The notes: a model not told the origin generated them from the letters alone. Positions 44,601-52,654 are shown, counted from the stretch's first letter. The stretch is 64,000 nt of DNA from Phormidium tenue FACHB-1050 (GCF_014696925.1 NZ_JACJQY010000020.1:27421-91420); one strand, 5' to 3'. Numbers and translations are program-made.

Positions 44601-44835
44601 TAAATAAAGCAGCATGAATTGCCCCAGCGACTGATTTGCCTGAAGAGTCGGCGATCGCTACAGCTAATGTGCCTGATTGCTCTAAAAACTGATAATAATC
44701 GCCACCAAGATCTACTGCTGTCCATACTTCCGCAGCAATCTCTAGCCCCGGGTAAGCAGGCAAGCTTTGTGGCAATAAGCTTCTTTGTAGTAATCTGCCA
44801 CTTGATAGGTCGTTGGAAGTTTCATTTAACTGCAT
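41668..44835 (-). CDS. PP2C/SpoIIE-type phosphatase fused to 14 WD40 repeats
   Basis: A 1055-residue protein. Residues about 10-250 are a SpoIIE/PP2C-type serine phosphatase with metal-binding acidic residues in VDLGGDYYQF, VAIADSSGKSVAGA, IFFSDGLFEA and VPDDDVSIVVIK. Residues about 275-390 match the helical linker found between nSTAND-type NTPase and WD40 parts in cyanobacterial proteins (LRGTRLAESLAWADG, LNFLEASQRVNEREQ, coiled coil). Residues about 425-1005 contain 14 WD40 repeats (GH...V..V.FSPDG..LASAS.D.T(I/V)K(L/I)W), enough for two seven-bladed propellers. A Cys-containing helical tail follows (LLMRGCQWLQEYL). It is probably cytosolic and dephosphorylates a protein held by the propellers. 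No partner kinase or anti-sigma gene is adjacent. Confidence 0.92.
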   Translation of the reverse strand: MQLNETSNDLSSGRLLQRSLLPQSLPAYPGLEIAAEVWTAVDLGGDYYQFLEQSGTLAVAIADSSGKSVAGAIHAALFKGQLDAYGQQGRLQNPSSMLNSLNQLLCKSGTDDAIAFCYGALDLVNYELHLGNAGIPGPLIYRAATNTCEEVVNPAIALGRFDSAAYKATSRSLHEGDIAIFFSDGLFEATSPSGEEFGRSNGADISPLRKTVIELAEYSATDILQGLKIALDQFSELDVPDDDVSIVVIKLKNKVKFSELRNCPYLEALQAWQRSEETDESCLLRGTRLAESLAWADGQPELPRIDLNFLEASQRVNEREQMIAARAADADRLEKLSQELEKSLESERRQRVIAEMGEINEKIVAYTISSEALFLSNNHIEAMIAGVIGGVQLKRLTTQVDESTLENLRANTQIRAITALEQVVYGTHEFNRLEGHGFWVNKVCYSRDGQFIASASSDRTIKIWDASGVLLQTLSSHTNWVTSVAFSPNGNLLVSGSRDNMVKIWKRDESTGKFAAQPIATLRGHEGPVLDVCFSHDGEMIASASEDTTVKLWKNDGTVIRTLRGGHDRWVTCVAFHPNSKSLVSGSADRNLIIWNTLGVPIRHLRGHDSFVESVAYAPNGLAIVSGIRDRTVKMWGSDGILLKTFYGHSDKVWSVAFSHDNHTVASSGFDRTIRVWDIEQGLQYTFQGHGDVVHSIAFSPDGKTLASASRDTTVKLWAIRGTPLRTLMGHTDEVFSVAVSPNSKFLASTCKDKTVNLWNANGTLEAVLEGHNDKVNCVTFSPDSSTILTAAADASIKIWRTDGTLVDTISAHRAEIYKVVYRCDGQVFASCSADGTVRVWSADGKWLQTLTGHTAEVYSIDFAPDGSMLASASKDKLINLWSWDGTLLGTLDGHSAEVYTVCFNPNGKMIASGSMDQSVKLWSIEGQLIKTLNGHSAEVTSVCFSPDGKSIVSASEDSTIQFWSGDGTLLRTFNGHQGPVRSVCFSPNGKILVSSGEDRKIIMWNLDLENLLMRGCQWLQEYLRTNINVSEEDKRTCLGGCGWLYKYLKSTPPS

Positions 44836-45038
44836 ACACTAATAGGCAGAGCGATCCTCAGGACAAGTATTGTTAGCACAGATATCAGGTATTTGTATCA
44901 GTCAAACTATTTGTTAAAAATAGTTCCCAAAAATTCTGTGCTATGCACACAGAGAATCATACTCCCTAAAATAGGGTAACTTAATACAAATATGGCAATT
45001 GCCTCCAAAGTTAGGGCTTAAAGCCGATACAGTGGGAT

Positions 45039-45557
45039 TTAGTCGCACTCAAGAGTTTCACGGGTCATTCTTCCTGTAACTGGGTTTTGCCCCTTTGCTG
45101 ATAGACAGAGTTTTTGACGAATTGGCGGACGTAGATCCACATCCGTAAAGTCTGCACCATCAATGATTACGTTATTAAAAGAAGTTCCGTAAGCAAATGA
45201 GCCTTGAATGATGGCATTGGTTAAGTTTGCCTTGTCAAGACGTGCATTATCAAGCGTGCTATAGCTGAGATTTGCTCCTGTCAGATTTGACTCTTTCATA
45301 TTGGCTGCAAAAAAACTGACTCCTTGTGCGTCAGCATTCACAAATGATGTATTGCGTAGATCGGACTCGTTAAACTGATAGCCTTGCAGCGATCGCTCCG
45401 AAAAGTCGGCTCCTTCGAGAAAAGCTTTCACATATACATCTGCTACAGCAAGCTGAGTGCTAGTCAAAGTTAGAGTTAGGCTCAGCAGCAGTATATTTAT
45501 GACTTTAAAGATCGCTTTAAAAGTAAAATTGCGTAACGTAAAAACTGTGATTTTCAT
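45039..45557 (-). CDS. Exported pentapeptide-repeat protein (lumenal type)
   Basis: A 172-residue protein with a signal peptide (IFKVINILLLSLTLTLTSTQLAVA) and pentapeptide repeats (ADFSERSLQG, SDLRNTSFVN, SNLTGANLSY, ANLTNAIIQG, ADFTDVDL). The C-terminal RPPIRQKLCLSAKGQNPVTG with two Cys is characteristic of thylakoid-lumen pentapeptide proteins of cyanobacteria and chloroplasts (TL17/TL20.3 type). Thylakoid lumen or periplasm is expected; biochemical role unknown. Confidence 0.87.
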   Translation of the reverse strand: MKITVFTLRNFTFKAIFKVINILLLSLTLTLTSTQLAVADVYVKAFLEGADFSERSLQGYQFNESDLRNTSFVNADAQGVSFFAANMKESNLTGANLSYSTLDNARLDKANLTNAIIQGSFAYGTSFNNVIIDGADFTDVDLRPPIRQKLCLSAKGQNPVTGRMTRETLECD

Positions 45558-45591
45558 AATCTTTATGATAACTGAGTCTTAAGATAAGGAA

Positions 45592-45635
45592 CCTATTTTT
45601 TGTGGCGCGGCAAAGCCGCGACATAAAAAAATAGA
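45592..45635. repeat. Hairpin repeat upstream of yraN
   Basis: CCTATTTTTTGTGGCGCGGC-AAA-GCCGCGACATAAAAAAATAG, in the gap between divergent genes. It shares TTTTTTGTGGC with the hairpin at 14573. Confidence 0.6.
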
Positions 45636-45661
45636 TTAGTTTATTAAATCGCATAATCCTT

Positions 45662-46027
45662 ATGGTAAAAAAAGTAGGCGATCGCGGAGAGATGCTAGTA
45701 GCCCATCTCTTACAATCGAACGGGTGGGAAATTTTAGAAACTCAGTGGCGATGTCGTTGGGGAGAGTTGGATTTGATTGCTTGTGATCGCCAATGGTTGC
45801 TATTTATTGAAGTTAAAACCCGTAGCGATCGCAATTGGGATAGTGATGGCAGTCTGGCGATTACCCCTAAAAAGCAAGCCAAACTTATTAGAGCCGCATC
45901 TATATTTTTAGGCAAATATCCCCATTTAGCAACACTTTCCTGTCGGTTTGATGTGGCTTTAGTCCGCCGTACAGCCTCAGAAGATTTTTGCTTGCAGTCT
46001 TATATTGAACAAGCCTTTGTCGCATAA
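45662..46027 (+). CDS. YraN family endonuclease-like protein (UPF0102)
   Basis: A 121-residue protein of the YraN/UPF0102 family with a PD-(D/E)xK-like core: GDRGEMLVAHLLQSNGWEIL, WRCRWGELDLIACDRQWLLF IEVKTRSD (catalytic-type E, D and ExK; space only for breaking), and RFDVALV. The cellular role of the family is unsettled; a link to DNA or competence has been suggested. Normal length. It stands alone. Confidence 0.88.
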   Translation: MVKKVGDRGEMLVAHLLQSNGWEILETQWRCRWGELDLIACDRQWLLFIEVKTRSDRNWDSDGSLAITPKKQAKLIRAASIFLGKYPHLATLSCRFDVALVRRTASEDFCLQSYIEQAFVA

Positions 46028-46029
46028 AT

Positions 46030-46103
46030 AGGCACTGGACAGTTAAAGAGTGATTGACGTATTTGAGTCTTTTTAGTCAGCATGAAATGGGCGTTTCAGC
46101 ACC
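46030..46103. repeat. Dispersed repeat D, copy 2
   Basis: CACTGGACAGTTAAAGAGTG ... TTTCAGCACCTATAG, matching 2424-2502 closely. A B element begins immediately at its right end. Confidence 0.75.
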
Positions 46104-46219
46104 TATAGCTATAGCCTCCTGTATCAGGACAAATCAAAACCCAAATAGTGTGAGGCGGCGCGAAGCGCCGCCTCACACTATTTGGGTTTTATGTCCTAAT
46201 AAGAATGGCGACAGCTATA
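46104..46219. repeat. Dispersed hairpin element, subfamily B, copy 3
   Basis: Ends TATAGCTATAGCCTCCTGTA and GGCGACAGCTATAG. The stem is GTGTGAGGCGGC with a GCGCGAAGCGC tip, the inverse of the tip of copy 1. Confidence 0.9.
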
Positions 46220-46224
46220 GATCG

Positions 46225-47523
46225 CTATACAGCTTTTTCAGTTTTATAAAAACTCAATTGATTTTGTTCAATTGGTTTAGGAAATTGATCTCTTAGCCTC
46301 AGAGCGTCGATGTATTTGGGAATAGCTTGATCAATTGTGTAGTGGCGTTCTAATAATTTTCGGGCATTCTTGCCTAGGTTGTCTTGAAACTGAGGATTTG
46401 ACACAAGCCAACAAATATAATCAGCTAATCCTTGAGCATCGCCATTCTCAAAACAAGCTCCACAATTGCCCTCATCCACAATTTCTCGCAAATAATTATC
46501 CGTAGGACAGATTGCTGCCACAGGTTTTCCAGCCGCTAACATGCCATACATTTTTGATGGGGCGATCGTATCACCGACATTAGGCAAAATACTTACTAAC
46601 GAGAGATCACAAGCCGTTAATGAGTATGGTAAAACCTCGCGATCTTGATAAGGCAATTGCAGGGCGTTGGGCAATTGTCCCGCAGCGATCGCCTGTTTAA
46701 TAATATGTGAACCTACACCATTGCCAATAAATACAAACTTTATGTCAGTCCGACTGGTGAGTAACTGGGCACATTTGAGGATGGTTTTACTATCATGGCA
46801 ACGCCCTAGATTACCTGAATAAAGCACAACAAAACAATCAGTTAATCCATGGTGTTTGGCAAACCAATTTTCTGATTTGGCAAGTGGAGTAATAAATTTA
46901 GGGTCAGCCCAACTATGAATAACATGAATCTTGTCTTCGAGATGTTGATGTTTTTTAATCAAGAGTTGCTTCATTGGTTCACTGAGAACGATCAATGACT
47001 CTGATCGATTCCAAACCTTGTGATTGATAAATTCCCAAAATTTAATAACCCAATGATTATCAGCAACTACTTTTAAGCGGATGGCTACTTCAGGATAAAT
47101 GTCATAAATAATGCAGCTATAGGTATGACCAGAAACTTTATTGTAAAACCATCCAATTAGTCCCAAAAATGGTGGTGCAGAAGTTAATACAAGATGGGAG
47201 CCACGAATGTCTTTACTCAGAAATTTAATTACGCATCGGGCTAAGAATAAGACACTGCCAAAAATTTTGTTGCGAATTCGCTTAGACATGAGGTGGATAG
47301 AGCCAGTGCGTCGTACAAACACCCCATTATCAATCTCTTCATGTTTGACATCCGTTTGGTTGAAAGCATATCCAGGCATCCCAGTAAACACGCTTACCTC
47401 AAATCCTTCTTCAGCTAATCCCCCCGCTAAGTCATATACAAACTGACCAGTTGCTGCATAGTCTGGTGGATAAAATTGAGTAATGATACTAATGCTAGTT
47501 TTTACGTGCTTCTTTTCCGCCAT
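46225..47523 (-). CDS. Glycosyltransferase family 4 (WbuB-like)
   Basis: A 432-residue GT-B fold glycosyltransferase. The N-terminal domain begins SISIITQFYPPDYAATGQFV, as in WbuB/ WcaI-type enzymes. The C-terminal donor-binding domain has VLYSGNLGRCHDSKTIL, KFVFIGNGVGSHII, LPYQDREVLPYSLTACDLSL and PSKMYGMLAAGKPVAAI, including the EX7E-like region. The likely role is adding a sugar to a cell-envelope or exopolysaccharide intermediate at the cytoplasmic face; substrate unknown. No polysaccharide cluster surrounds it. A hairpin repeat ends just after the stop. Confidence 0.87.
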   Translation of the reverse strand: MAEKKHVKTSISIITQFYPPDYAATGQFVYDLAGGLAEEGFEVSVFTGMPGYAFNQTDVKHEEIDNGVFVRRTGSIHLMSKRIRNKIFGSVLFLARCVIKFLSKDIRGSHLVLTSAPPFLGLIGWFYNKVSGHTYSCIIYDIYPEVAIRLKVVADNHWVIKFWEFINHKVWNRSESLIVLSEPMKQLLIKKHQHLEDKIHVIHSWADPKFITPLAKSENWFAKHHGLTDCFVVLYSGNLGRCHDSKTILKCAQLLTSRTDIKFVFIGNGVGSHIIKQAIAAGQLPNALQLPYQDREVLPYSLTACDLSLVSILPNVGDTIAPSKMYGMLAAGKPVAAICPTDNYLREIVDEGNCGACFENGDAQGLADYICWLVSNPQFQDNLGKNARKLLERHYTIDQAIPKYIDALRLRDQFPKPIEQNQLSFYKTEKAV

Positions 47524-47594
47524 TATGTTACTCGTTAGTTGTTCTTAGTCTGTACCTGCTACAACTAGCTACGTATCAGGTTATGGGAGCGCTT

Positions 47595-48539
47595 TTATGG
47601 GACAAGGCGATCGCCCGCTTCAATTAAAGCGCTACGAATGCCAACCTCAGTCATGGAATGTCCTGCATCGGGCACAACAATAAACTCAGCTTCAGGAAAA
47701 GTTTGATGTAACTCCCAAGCTGTAAACATGGGACAGACCACATCATAACGACCTTGGACAATGGTTGTGGGAATATGGCGAATGCGATCAATATTTTCTA
47801 GAAGTTGCATTTCTGACAGGAAAAAGCCTTTGTTCATAAAATAGTGGCATTCTAGTCGCGCAAAGGCTTCGGCGAAGTCCTCTGTGCCAAAGCGAGCTAT
47901 TAGCTCTAGATCTGGGATGAGCTTGCTAGTACTGGCTTCCCAAACTGACCAAGCACGGGCTGCTTGCGATCGCACCTGACAATCATCACTAGTGAGGCGG
48001 CGATAGTAAGCAGCAATCATATCGTGACGTTCATCGGTGGGAATTAGCTCAAGGTATTGTTCCCAAGCTTCAGGGAAAAAATAACCTGCCCCCTCTTGAT
48101 AAAACCACTCTAATTCTTTGCGCCTCACCATAAAAATGCCCCTTAAAATCAAGGCTTGGCAATATTCAGGATGGGTTTCACTATAGGCAAGGGCGAGGGT
48201 ACTGCCCCAACTTCCCCCAGATACAACCCAATGATCAATGTTGAGATATTTACGCAAAGTTTCAATATCTTCGACTAAATGCCATGTGCTGTTTTCGATA
48301 AGTTCGGCATGGGGAGTACTATTGCCGCAACCACGTTGGTCAAATTGGACAATTCTCCATAAGTCTGGATTAAAATATTGGCGATAAAGTGGTTGACTCC
48401 CTCCTCCAGGACCACCATGCAAAATTACTACTGGTTTACCTTGAGGATTTCCTGATTCTTCAAAATAAATAGTATGTAAATTGGAAACCTTGAGCTTTCC
48501 CTGTCTATATGGCTCGATCGCGGGATATAGTTCACGCAT
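47595..48539 (-). CDS. pip: Proline iminopeptidase (alpha/beta hydrolase)
   Basis: A 314-residue prolyl aminopeptidase (peptidase family S33), releasing N-terminal proline from peptides. HGGPGGGSQPLYRQYF (oxyanion region), FDQRGCGNSTPHAEL, and the nucleophile elbow GGSWGSTLALAYSETHPEY are intact. The acid and His are in VQGRYDVVCPM and PDAGHSM. Length fits the family. Cytosolic. Confidence 0.93.
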   Translation of the reverse strand: MRELYPAIEPYRQGKLKVSNLHTIYFEESGNPQGKPVVILHGGPGGGSQPLYRQYFNPDLWRIVQFDQRGCGNSTPHAELIENSTWHLVEDIETLRKYLNIDHWVVSGGSWGSTLALAYSETHPEYCQALILRGIFMVRRKELEWFYQEGAGYFFPEAWEQYLELIPTDERHDMIAAYYRRLTSDDCQVRSQAARAWSVWEASTSKLIPDLELIARFGTEDFAEAFARLECHYFMNKGFFLSEMQLLENIDRIRHIPTTIVQGRYDVVCPMFTAWELHQTFPEAEFIVVPDAGHSMTEVGIRSALIEAGDRLVP

Positions 48540-48608
48540 AAAGTGCTTTTTAAAGAATTTATGGCTTGATTAAATTATCGAAGTGACTAATATAGCAACT
48601 TAAAGCTC

Positions 48609-48646
48609 AAAAAAAGAAAGAGTGCAAAGCACTCTTTCTTTTTTTG
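48609..48646. terminator. Terminator of the ABC permease gene
   Basis: AAAAAAAGAAAGAGTGC-AAA-GCACTCTTTCTTTTTTT is a long A/T-flanked stem just past the permease stop. Confidence 0.85.
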
Positions 48647-48648
48647 AC

Positions 48649-49428
48649 TTATAGGTGACTTTCAGTTTGTAACATCCGTTTGTAGGCGAACCAACCTGAG
48701 GCGATCGCTACGACAAAAAAACCAATCAAAAATCGAATATGTAGCACCATATCTGGACTGGTGAGTGTTTTACTATCAGTGGAGAGGGCGGTAAAGGCTT
48801 CACTCATATGATAGACAGGATTAAATTGGGTAATCAAGAGTAAATCTTTTGATAAAAAGGTAGTCGGAAAAAAGGCTCCACCTAAAATCAATAGCGGCAC
48901 GCCCACTCCTGCAACCAAAGAGTTGACATCTTCGACTTTACGAGCAAATTTTGTGGCTAGGACAAACCCCATTCCCACGTAGGAGCCAATACTTGCCAAA
49001 ATCACGAAAATCCCCAACGCGATCGAGCCACTAAAACGGACATCCCAGAACGCTGCCACTGTATAGATGATTAGAGTCTGTCCAATCCCGATCGCTGCAT
49101 AGGCGAAGAAAATGCCGAGAAAGTAAGAAATCCCATTAATCGGCGAAATTAATAGACGCTTAATCGTTAGACTTTCCCTTTCGGAGACAATCGTAGACAT
49201 CGTGCCGCCCAGACAACTAAAAAACAATGCTGAGCCGATTAAAGTCGCAGGAGCCGCTAGTTTAAAAGATTCAGCTGTCGTGATTTTTGAACCTTCTGCT
49301 AAGACAAACCCGTTTAGTAACAGCATGGAAATGGGAAAGATCACCCACAAGAGTAAAGTACGATATGTGCGAAACAGTTCTAATAAAATACGTCGCCCGA
49401 TCGCGATCGCTTCATACCCATAGTTCAT
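48649..49428 (-). CDS. ABC-2 type transporter permease (orphan)
   Basis: A 259-residue integral membrane protein with about six helices (LLLWVIFPISMLLLNGFVLA, ATLIGSALFFSCLGGTMS, FLGIFFAYAAIGIGQTLIIY, LGIFVILASIGSYVGMGFVL, LVAGVGVPLLILGGAFF, FLIGFFVVAIASGWFAY). It shows the ABC-2 pattern including ERESLTIKRLLISPI and GGAFFPTTFL...NPVYHM. It would form an exporter with a separate ATPase, which is not adjacent. Substrate unknown (drug, polysaccharide or peptide). Confidence 0.87.
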   Translation of the reverse strand: MNYGYEAIAIGRRILLELFRTYRTLLLWVIFPISMLLLNGFVLAEGSKITTAESFKLAAPATLIGSALFFSCLGGTMSTIVSERESLTIKRLLISPINGISYFLGIFFAYAAIGIGQTLIIYTVAAFWDVRFSGSIALGIFVILASIGSYVGMGFVLATKFARKVEDVNSLVAGVGVPLLILGGAFFPTTFLSKDLLLITQFNPVYHMSEAFTALSTDSKTLTSPDMVLHIRFLIGFFVVAIASGWFAYKRMLQTESHL

Positions 49429-49519
49429 GTGAAATTTTTAGTGATTGAGTGGCTTGCTATGGTAATTATAAGTAGAGGCGGACAGAAGCGATGCTTTCTT
49501 ACGATAACGGTCAGTCACG

Positions 49520-49590
49520 TCAACCAACCAAGAACTCAAGTTCTTGGCTAAAAGCTCAAGTCTGCTTCAGCAGACTAAAGAATACTTCTC
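49520..49590. repeat. Repeat F, copy 2
   Basis: AACCAAGAACTCAAGTTCTTGG, then CTAAAAGCTCAAG, then AGTCTGCTTCAGCAGACT. This is the same modules as 31176-31230 in reverse order and strand. Confidence 0.65.
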
Positions 49591-49608
49591 AGAAGCTTAG
49601 AACCAACT

Positions 49609-50676
49609 GTGTTAAATGGCAAAAATTTTTTTAGTAAATATCTAAAGCGCATTGTCTTCATTGCTGTTGCGATTTATCTTGCCTTCCGATTACAACAAAC
49701 TTTGCAATTATTGCTAACTAGTGTGTTTTTAGCAGGAGCAATTACACCAATCGTTGAGCAGATATCCCGTTTTCACTTTAAGTTTAATCGCTGGAAATTT
49801 GGCTTAAATAGAGTGTGGGCTGTGGTAACACTCTATTTGTTCTTATTAATAGTGATCGTTTTAGCGATCGCTCCAGCACCGCAGATTATTTTGGAACTGG
49901 GACAATTTTTTATTAAGTTGCCAAACTTATTAGAGCAAATTCAATTGCCTAAAGGCGGACTATTAAATTTTAGCCAAGATGAACTCAGGCGCATTTTCCA
50001 AACGCAGCCATTGATCGATCAAGCCCAAAATTTTGGCAAAGACATTGTTGGTCAGACTTTTGTGTTTACCTTACAAGTAGTGAACGCGATCGGGGTAGGT
50101 ATTTTAAGTATGTTGATTGCTGCTTATATGGTGATCAATTCCGATAGTCTTGTGCGAAGGTGCTTGCGTCCTTTTTCTAAGGAAATTCGCCAACAGGTTG
50201 AGATTCTTATCCCACCAATTACTAGATGTCTGGGAGCCTATGTGGTGGGAAGAGTTGGCACATCTAGCTTGCTTGGTTTCTGCACATATTTAACGCTCTC
50301 TATTTTTGGAATTCCCTATGCAGGAGCCTTAGGGTTATTAGTGGCGATCGCTAATTTAATTCCTTATATCGGTGGGCTAGTGGCGCTAGTGGCAATTTTT
50401 ATTGCTGCGTGGGGTGTGGATTTTAATAGAGGTGCGATCGCTCTATTTATTTGCTTTGCTCTTCAACAAATTGAAGCCTTTATCCTTCAGCCTTGGCTAG
50501 TTGCTCCCTATTTGAATCTCGATCCCTTTGAGCTTTTGCTTTCGATTATTGTGGGAGCCGAACTATTTGGCGTAGTTGGTGCGATCGTCGCTCCACCGAT
50601 CGCAGGTACTAGCAGAATTCTGTTCAATCATTTTGTGGCAAGTACCAGTGATGAAAATTCTGAGACTAAAGAATAA
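49609..50676 (+). CDS. AI-2E family transporter (PerM-like)
   Basis: A 355-residue multi-pass membrane protein of the AI-2E/PerM family. N-terminal helices (IVFIAVAIYLAFRLQQTLQLLLTSVFLAGAI, VVTLYLFLLIVIVLAIAPAP), an amphipathic periplasmic middle, and the typical C-terminal block (GVGILSMLIAAYMVINSD, GRVGTSSLLGFCTYLTLSIFGIPY, LVAIANLIPYIGGLVALVAI, QIEAFILQPWLV) are all visible. Start is GTG at 49609. The family exports small molecules or ions in different bacteria; role here unknown. Confidence 0.88.
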   Translation: MLNGKNFFSKYLKRIVFIAVAIYLAFRLQQTLQLLLTSVFLAGAITPIVEQISRFHFKFNRWKFGLNRVWAVVTLYLFLLIVIVLAIAPAPQIILELGQFFIKLPNLLEQIQLPKGGLLNFSQDELRRIFQTQPLIDQAQNFGKDIVGQTFVFTLQVVNAIGVGILSMLIAAYMVINSDSLVRRCLRPFSKEIRQQVEILIPPITRCLGAYVVGRVGTSSLLGFCTYLTLSIFGIPYAGALGLLVAIANLIPYIGGLVALVAIFIAAWGVDFNRGAIALFICFALQQIEAFILQPWLVAPYLNLDPFELLLSIIVGAELFGVVGAIVAPPIAGTSRILFNHFVASTSDENSETKE

Positions 50677-50704
50677 AAGGGCGCAAAGCGCCCTTTTATT
50701 CTTT
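50673..50704. terminator. Bidirectional terminator
   Basis: AATAAAAGGGCGC-AAA-GCGCCCTTTTATT lies between the AI-2E gene and the convergent YCII gene. Confidence 0.9.
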
Positions 50705-50984
50705 AGTAAACCTGAATCCACTCATGGATTTCATAATCTGTCCAAATGCCATTTTGCCAATAGGGATCTGACTCCACTAAATTTCTTACTGCTGCTACAT
50801 CAGTCGCAACATATACCGCAAATACTTTGGTCACATCTTGGGTAGGACCAACTGTTAGCAATGTCCCGACCTCATGTAAAGCCTTAAGATTATCAAGATG
50901 GGCTTGACGAAAGGGCGTACGTTTTTCGAGAACGTTATCGCAATAGCTGCCCCACATCACAAATTTTTTAAGTTCAGTACTCAA
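50703..50984 (-). CDS. YCII family protein
   Basis: A 93-residue YCII-domain protein (MSTELKKFVMWGSYCDNVLE, RQAHLDNLKALHEVGTLLTV GP, FAVYVATDVAAVRNLVESDP, IWTDYEIHEWIQVY). The conserved HLD and GP elements are present (the family has a His-Asp pair). Enzymatic role unknown in most species. Dimeric ferredoxin-like fold expected. Confidence 0.87.
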   Translation of the reverse strand: MSTELKKFVMWGSYCDNVLEKRTPFRQAHLDNLKALHEVGTLLTVGPTQDVTKVFAVYVATDVAAVRNLVESDPYWQNGIWTDYEIHEWIQVY

Positions 50985-51024
50985 TTTCCTAGCTATTCCT
51001 ATAGATATAAATTCACTACTTCAA

Positions 51025-51060
51025 AATAATAGAGGCGTGCAAAGCACGCCTCTATTATTC
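51025..51060. terminator. Hairpin terminator between small genes
   Basis: AATAATAGAGGCGTGC-AAA-GCACGCCTCTATTATT follows the small membrane protein gene (minus) and precedes the YCII promoter region. Confidence 0.8.
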
Positions 51061-51078
51061 TATTGATGAGTATTGATT

Positions 51079-51252
51079 TTAGTTAAAAAACAAGCGATCA
51101 ACAATTAATGCAACTGTAGTAGCAAAAGCAGTCACACCTATTGCTACAAGAACATTTTGTCCTTGACTAACACTAAAACAAGCAACTGCACCTGCTCCTA
51201 AACCTGCTGTAACTGCGGCAACTACTGGATCTTTAGTGGATTTGTTATACAT
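51079..51252 (-). CDS. Small membrane protein, 57 aa
   Basis: With the ATG at 51252 the product is MYNKSTKDPVVAAVTAGLGA..., 57 residues with two hydrophobic stretches (VVAAVTAGLGAGAVACFSV and VLVAIGVTAFATTVALIV), ending RLFFN. It is unrecognised and probably a bitopic or two-helix membrane peptide. The longer frame to 51324 adds 24 residues (MGLSGCCRLAII...) without support. It has its own terminator. Confidence 0.6.
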   Translation of the reverse strand: MYNKSTKDPVVAAVTAGLGAGAVACFSVSQGQNVLVAIGVTAFATTVALIVDRLFFN

Positions 51253-51388
51253 TTTAAAAATACCGACTATTAAAAATTTTTTATGCTTAATGATTGCTAG
51301 CCTACAACAGCCACTCAAACCCATTGATGGTTCTCAATAATTCTTCTTGCTAGCCAGTATTTTTGTAATATTCAGTTACAAATCAAAT

Positions 51389-51489
51389 AGTAAAACCCAT
51401 AAAGATAAGGGCGGCGCTTTACACCGCCTTTATCTTTATGGGTTTTATAAAAATAAAATGGCTACGCCATTTTATTTTTTGGTTTTACT
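51389..51489. repeat. Composite palindromic repeat
   Basis: The outer ends are AGTAAAACC and GGTTTTACT. Inside are CCCATAAAGATAAGGGCGGC paired with its complement and AAAATAAAATGGC-TAC-GCCATTTTATTTT, whose tip matches family C. Confidence 0.75.
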
Positions 51490-51595
51490 GTCTATAGATA
51501 GATATCGCGATCGCTGATATCGCCTACCAAAAGTTGTCACCAAATATCTGTTAGATTTATATATGTTTACAAAGTCAATTTAATAAAAAAATTTT

Positions 51596-52549
51596 ATGAG
51601 CTTACTGATCGTTGGTGCGACAGGTACATTAGGTCGTCAAATCACCCGTCACGCACTAGATCGGGGGCTGAAAGTCAAATGTTTTGTTCGTTATCCCAAA
51701 AAAGCAAACTTCCTCAGAGAATGGGGTGCAGACTTAGTAGCAGGCAATCTGAATAATCCTCAAAGTCTGGATGATGCATTAGAAGGGGTCACCGAAGTTA
51801 TTGACGCAGCCACAACTCGGGCAACTGGATCTCTCAGAATTAGAGATGTCGATTGGCTCGGCAAAGTCTCACTGATTCAAGCTGCTGAACGCGCTAAGGT
51901 TGAGCGGTTCGTATTTTTCTCAATTCTCAACGCTGAGAAATACCCTAACGTCCCCCTCATGGACATTAAATACTGCACCGAAAAATTTTTAGAATCTACC
52001 GATCTTAACTACACCATCCTCAAGCCCTGCGGATTTTTCCAAAACCTAATTGGTGAATATGCGATCCCCATCCTTGAAAATCAAACAATTTGGATTGGCG
52101 GCGAGTCTTCGCCGATCGCTTATATGAACACTCAAGACATCGCCAAGTTTGCTATTCGCGCCTTGACTGTTAAAGAAACTGAGCGTCAATCCTTTGCGAT
52201 CGCAGGACCAAAAGCATGGCAACCCAGCGAAATTATCAAACTTTGCGAAAGAATGTCAGGACGCACCCGCAGAACCGCCAACATGCCCCTTGGGTTATTA
52301 CGCTTTGCGCGTAAGGTGGCTCTGGGCTTTGAATGGGGTTGGAGTTTTGCGGAGCGCATGACCTACGCCGAAGTTCTTGCTAGTGGCATTCCTCTTGATG
52401 CTGACATGAAGGAAACTTACAAAATATTTGGCTTGGAAGAAGACGATATCACTACTCTTGAAGCCTATATGCAGGACTACTTTAGCCGTATTCTTAAGAA
52501 GTTGAAGGAGCTAGATTACAAAGAACCAAAAATTAAAGCACCTTTCTAA
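51596..52549 (+). CDS. Ycf39-like NAD(P)-binding protein (photosystem II assembly type)
   Basis: A 317-residue atypical short-chain dehydrogenase of the NmrA/Ycf39 family. MSLLIVGATGTLGRQITRHA carries the TGxxGxxG cofactor motif. FVRYPKKANFLREWGADLVAGNL, DIKYCTEKFLESTDLNYTILKPCGFFQNLIGEYAIPI and AYMNTQDIAKF are typical of Ycf39 in cyanobacteria and HCF244 in plants, which help insert chlorophyll into D1 during photosystem II assembly. It lacks the canonical YxxxK of oxidoreductases in the usual form, fitting a chaperone role. Membrane-associated through partners. Paralogues exist, so the exact role is inferred. Confidence 0.85.
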   Translation: MSLLIVGATGTLGRQITRHALDRGLKVKCFVRYPKKANFLREWGADLVAGNLNNPQSLDDALEGVTEVIDAATTRATGSLRIRDVDWLGKVSLIQAAERAKVERFVFFSILNAEKYPNVPLMDIKYCTEKFLESTDLNYTILKPCGFFQNLIGEYAIPILENQTIWIGGESSPIAYMNTQDIAKFAIRALTVKETERQSFAIAGPKAWQPSEIIKLCERMSGRTRRTANMPLGLLRFARKVALGFEWGWSFAERMTYAEVLASGIPLDADMKETYKIFGLEEDDITTLEAYMQDYFSRILKKLKELDYKEPKIKAPF

Positions 52550-52654
52550 AGCACATAGCCCTTGATGTGCGGTCTATGCTTTTCAGGTTTGTTATCATGA
52601 TGTAGACATCAAACCAAACAGCTTCAAAATAATTAAACCCAATAATTAAAAAAC

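Noticed and set aside
48649..50676. ABC permease and AI-2E transporter as one exporter system
   Set aside because: They are divergent, separated by a repeat, and of unrelated families; no ATPase is nearby.
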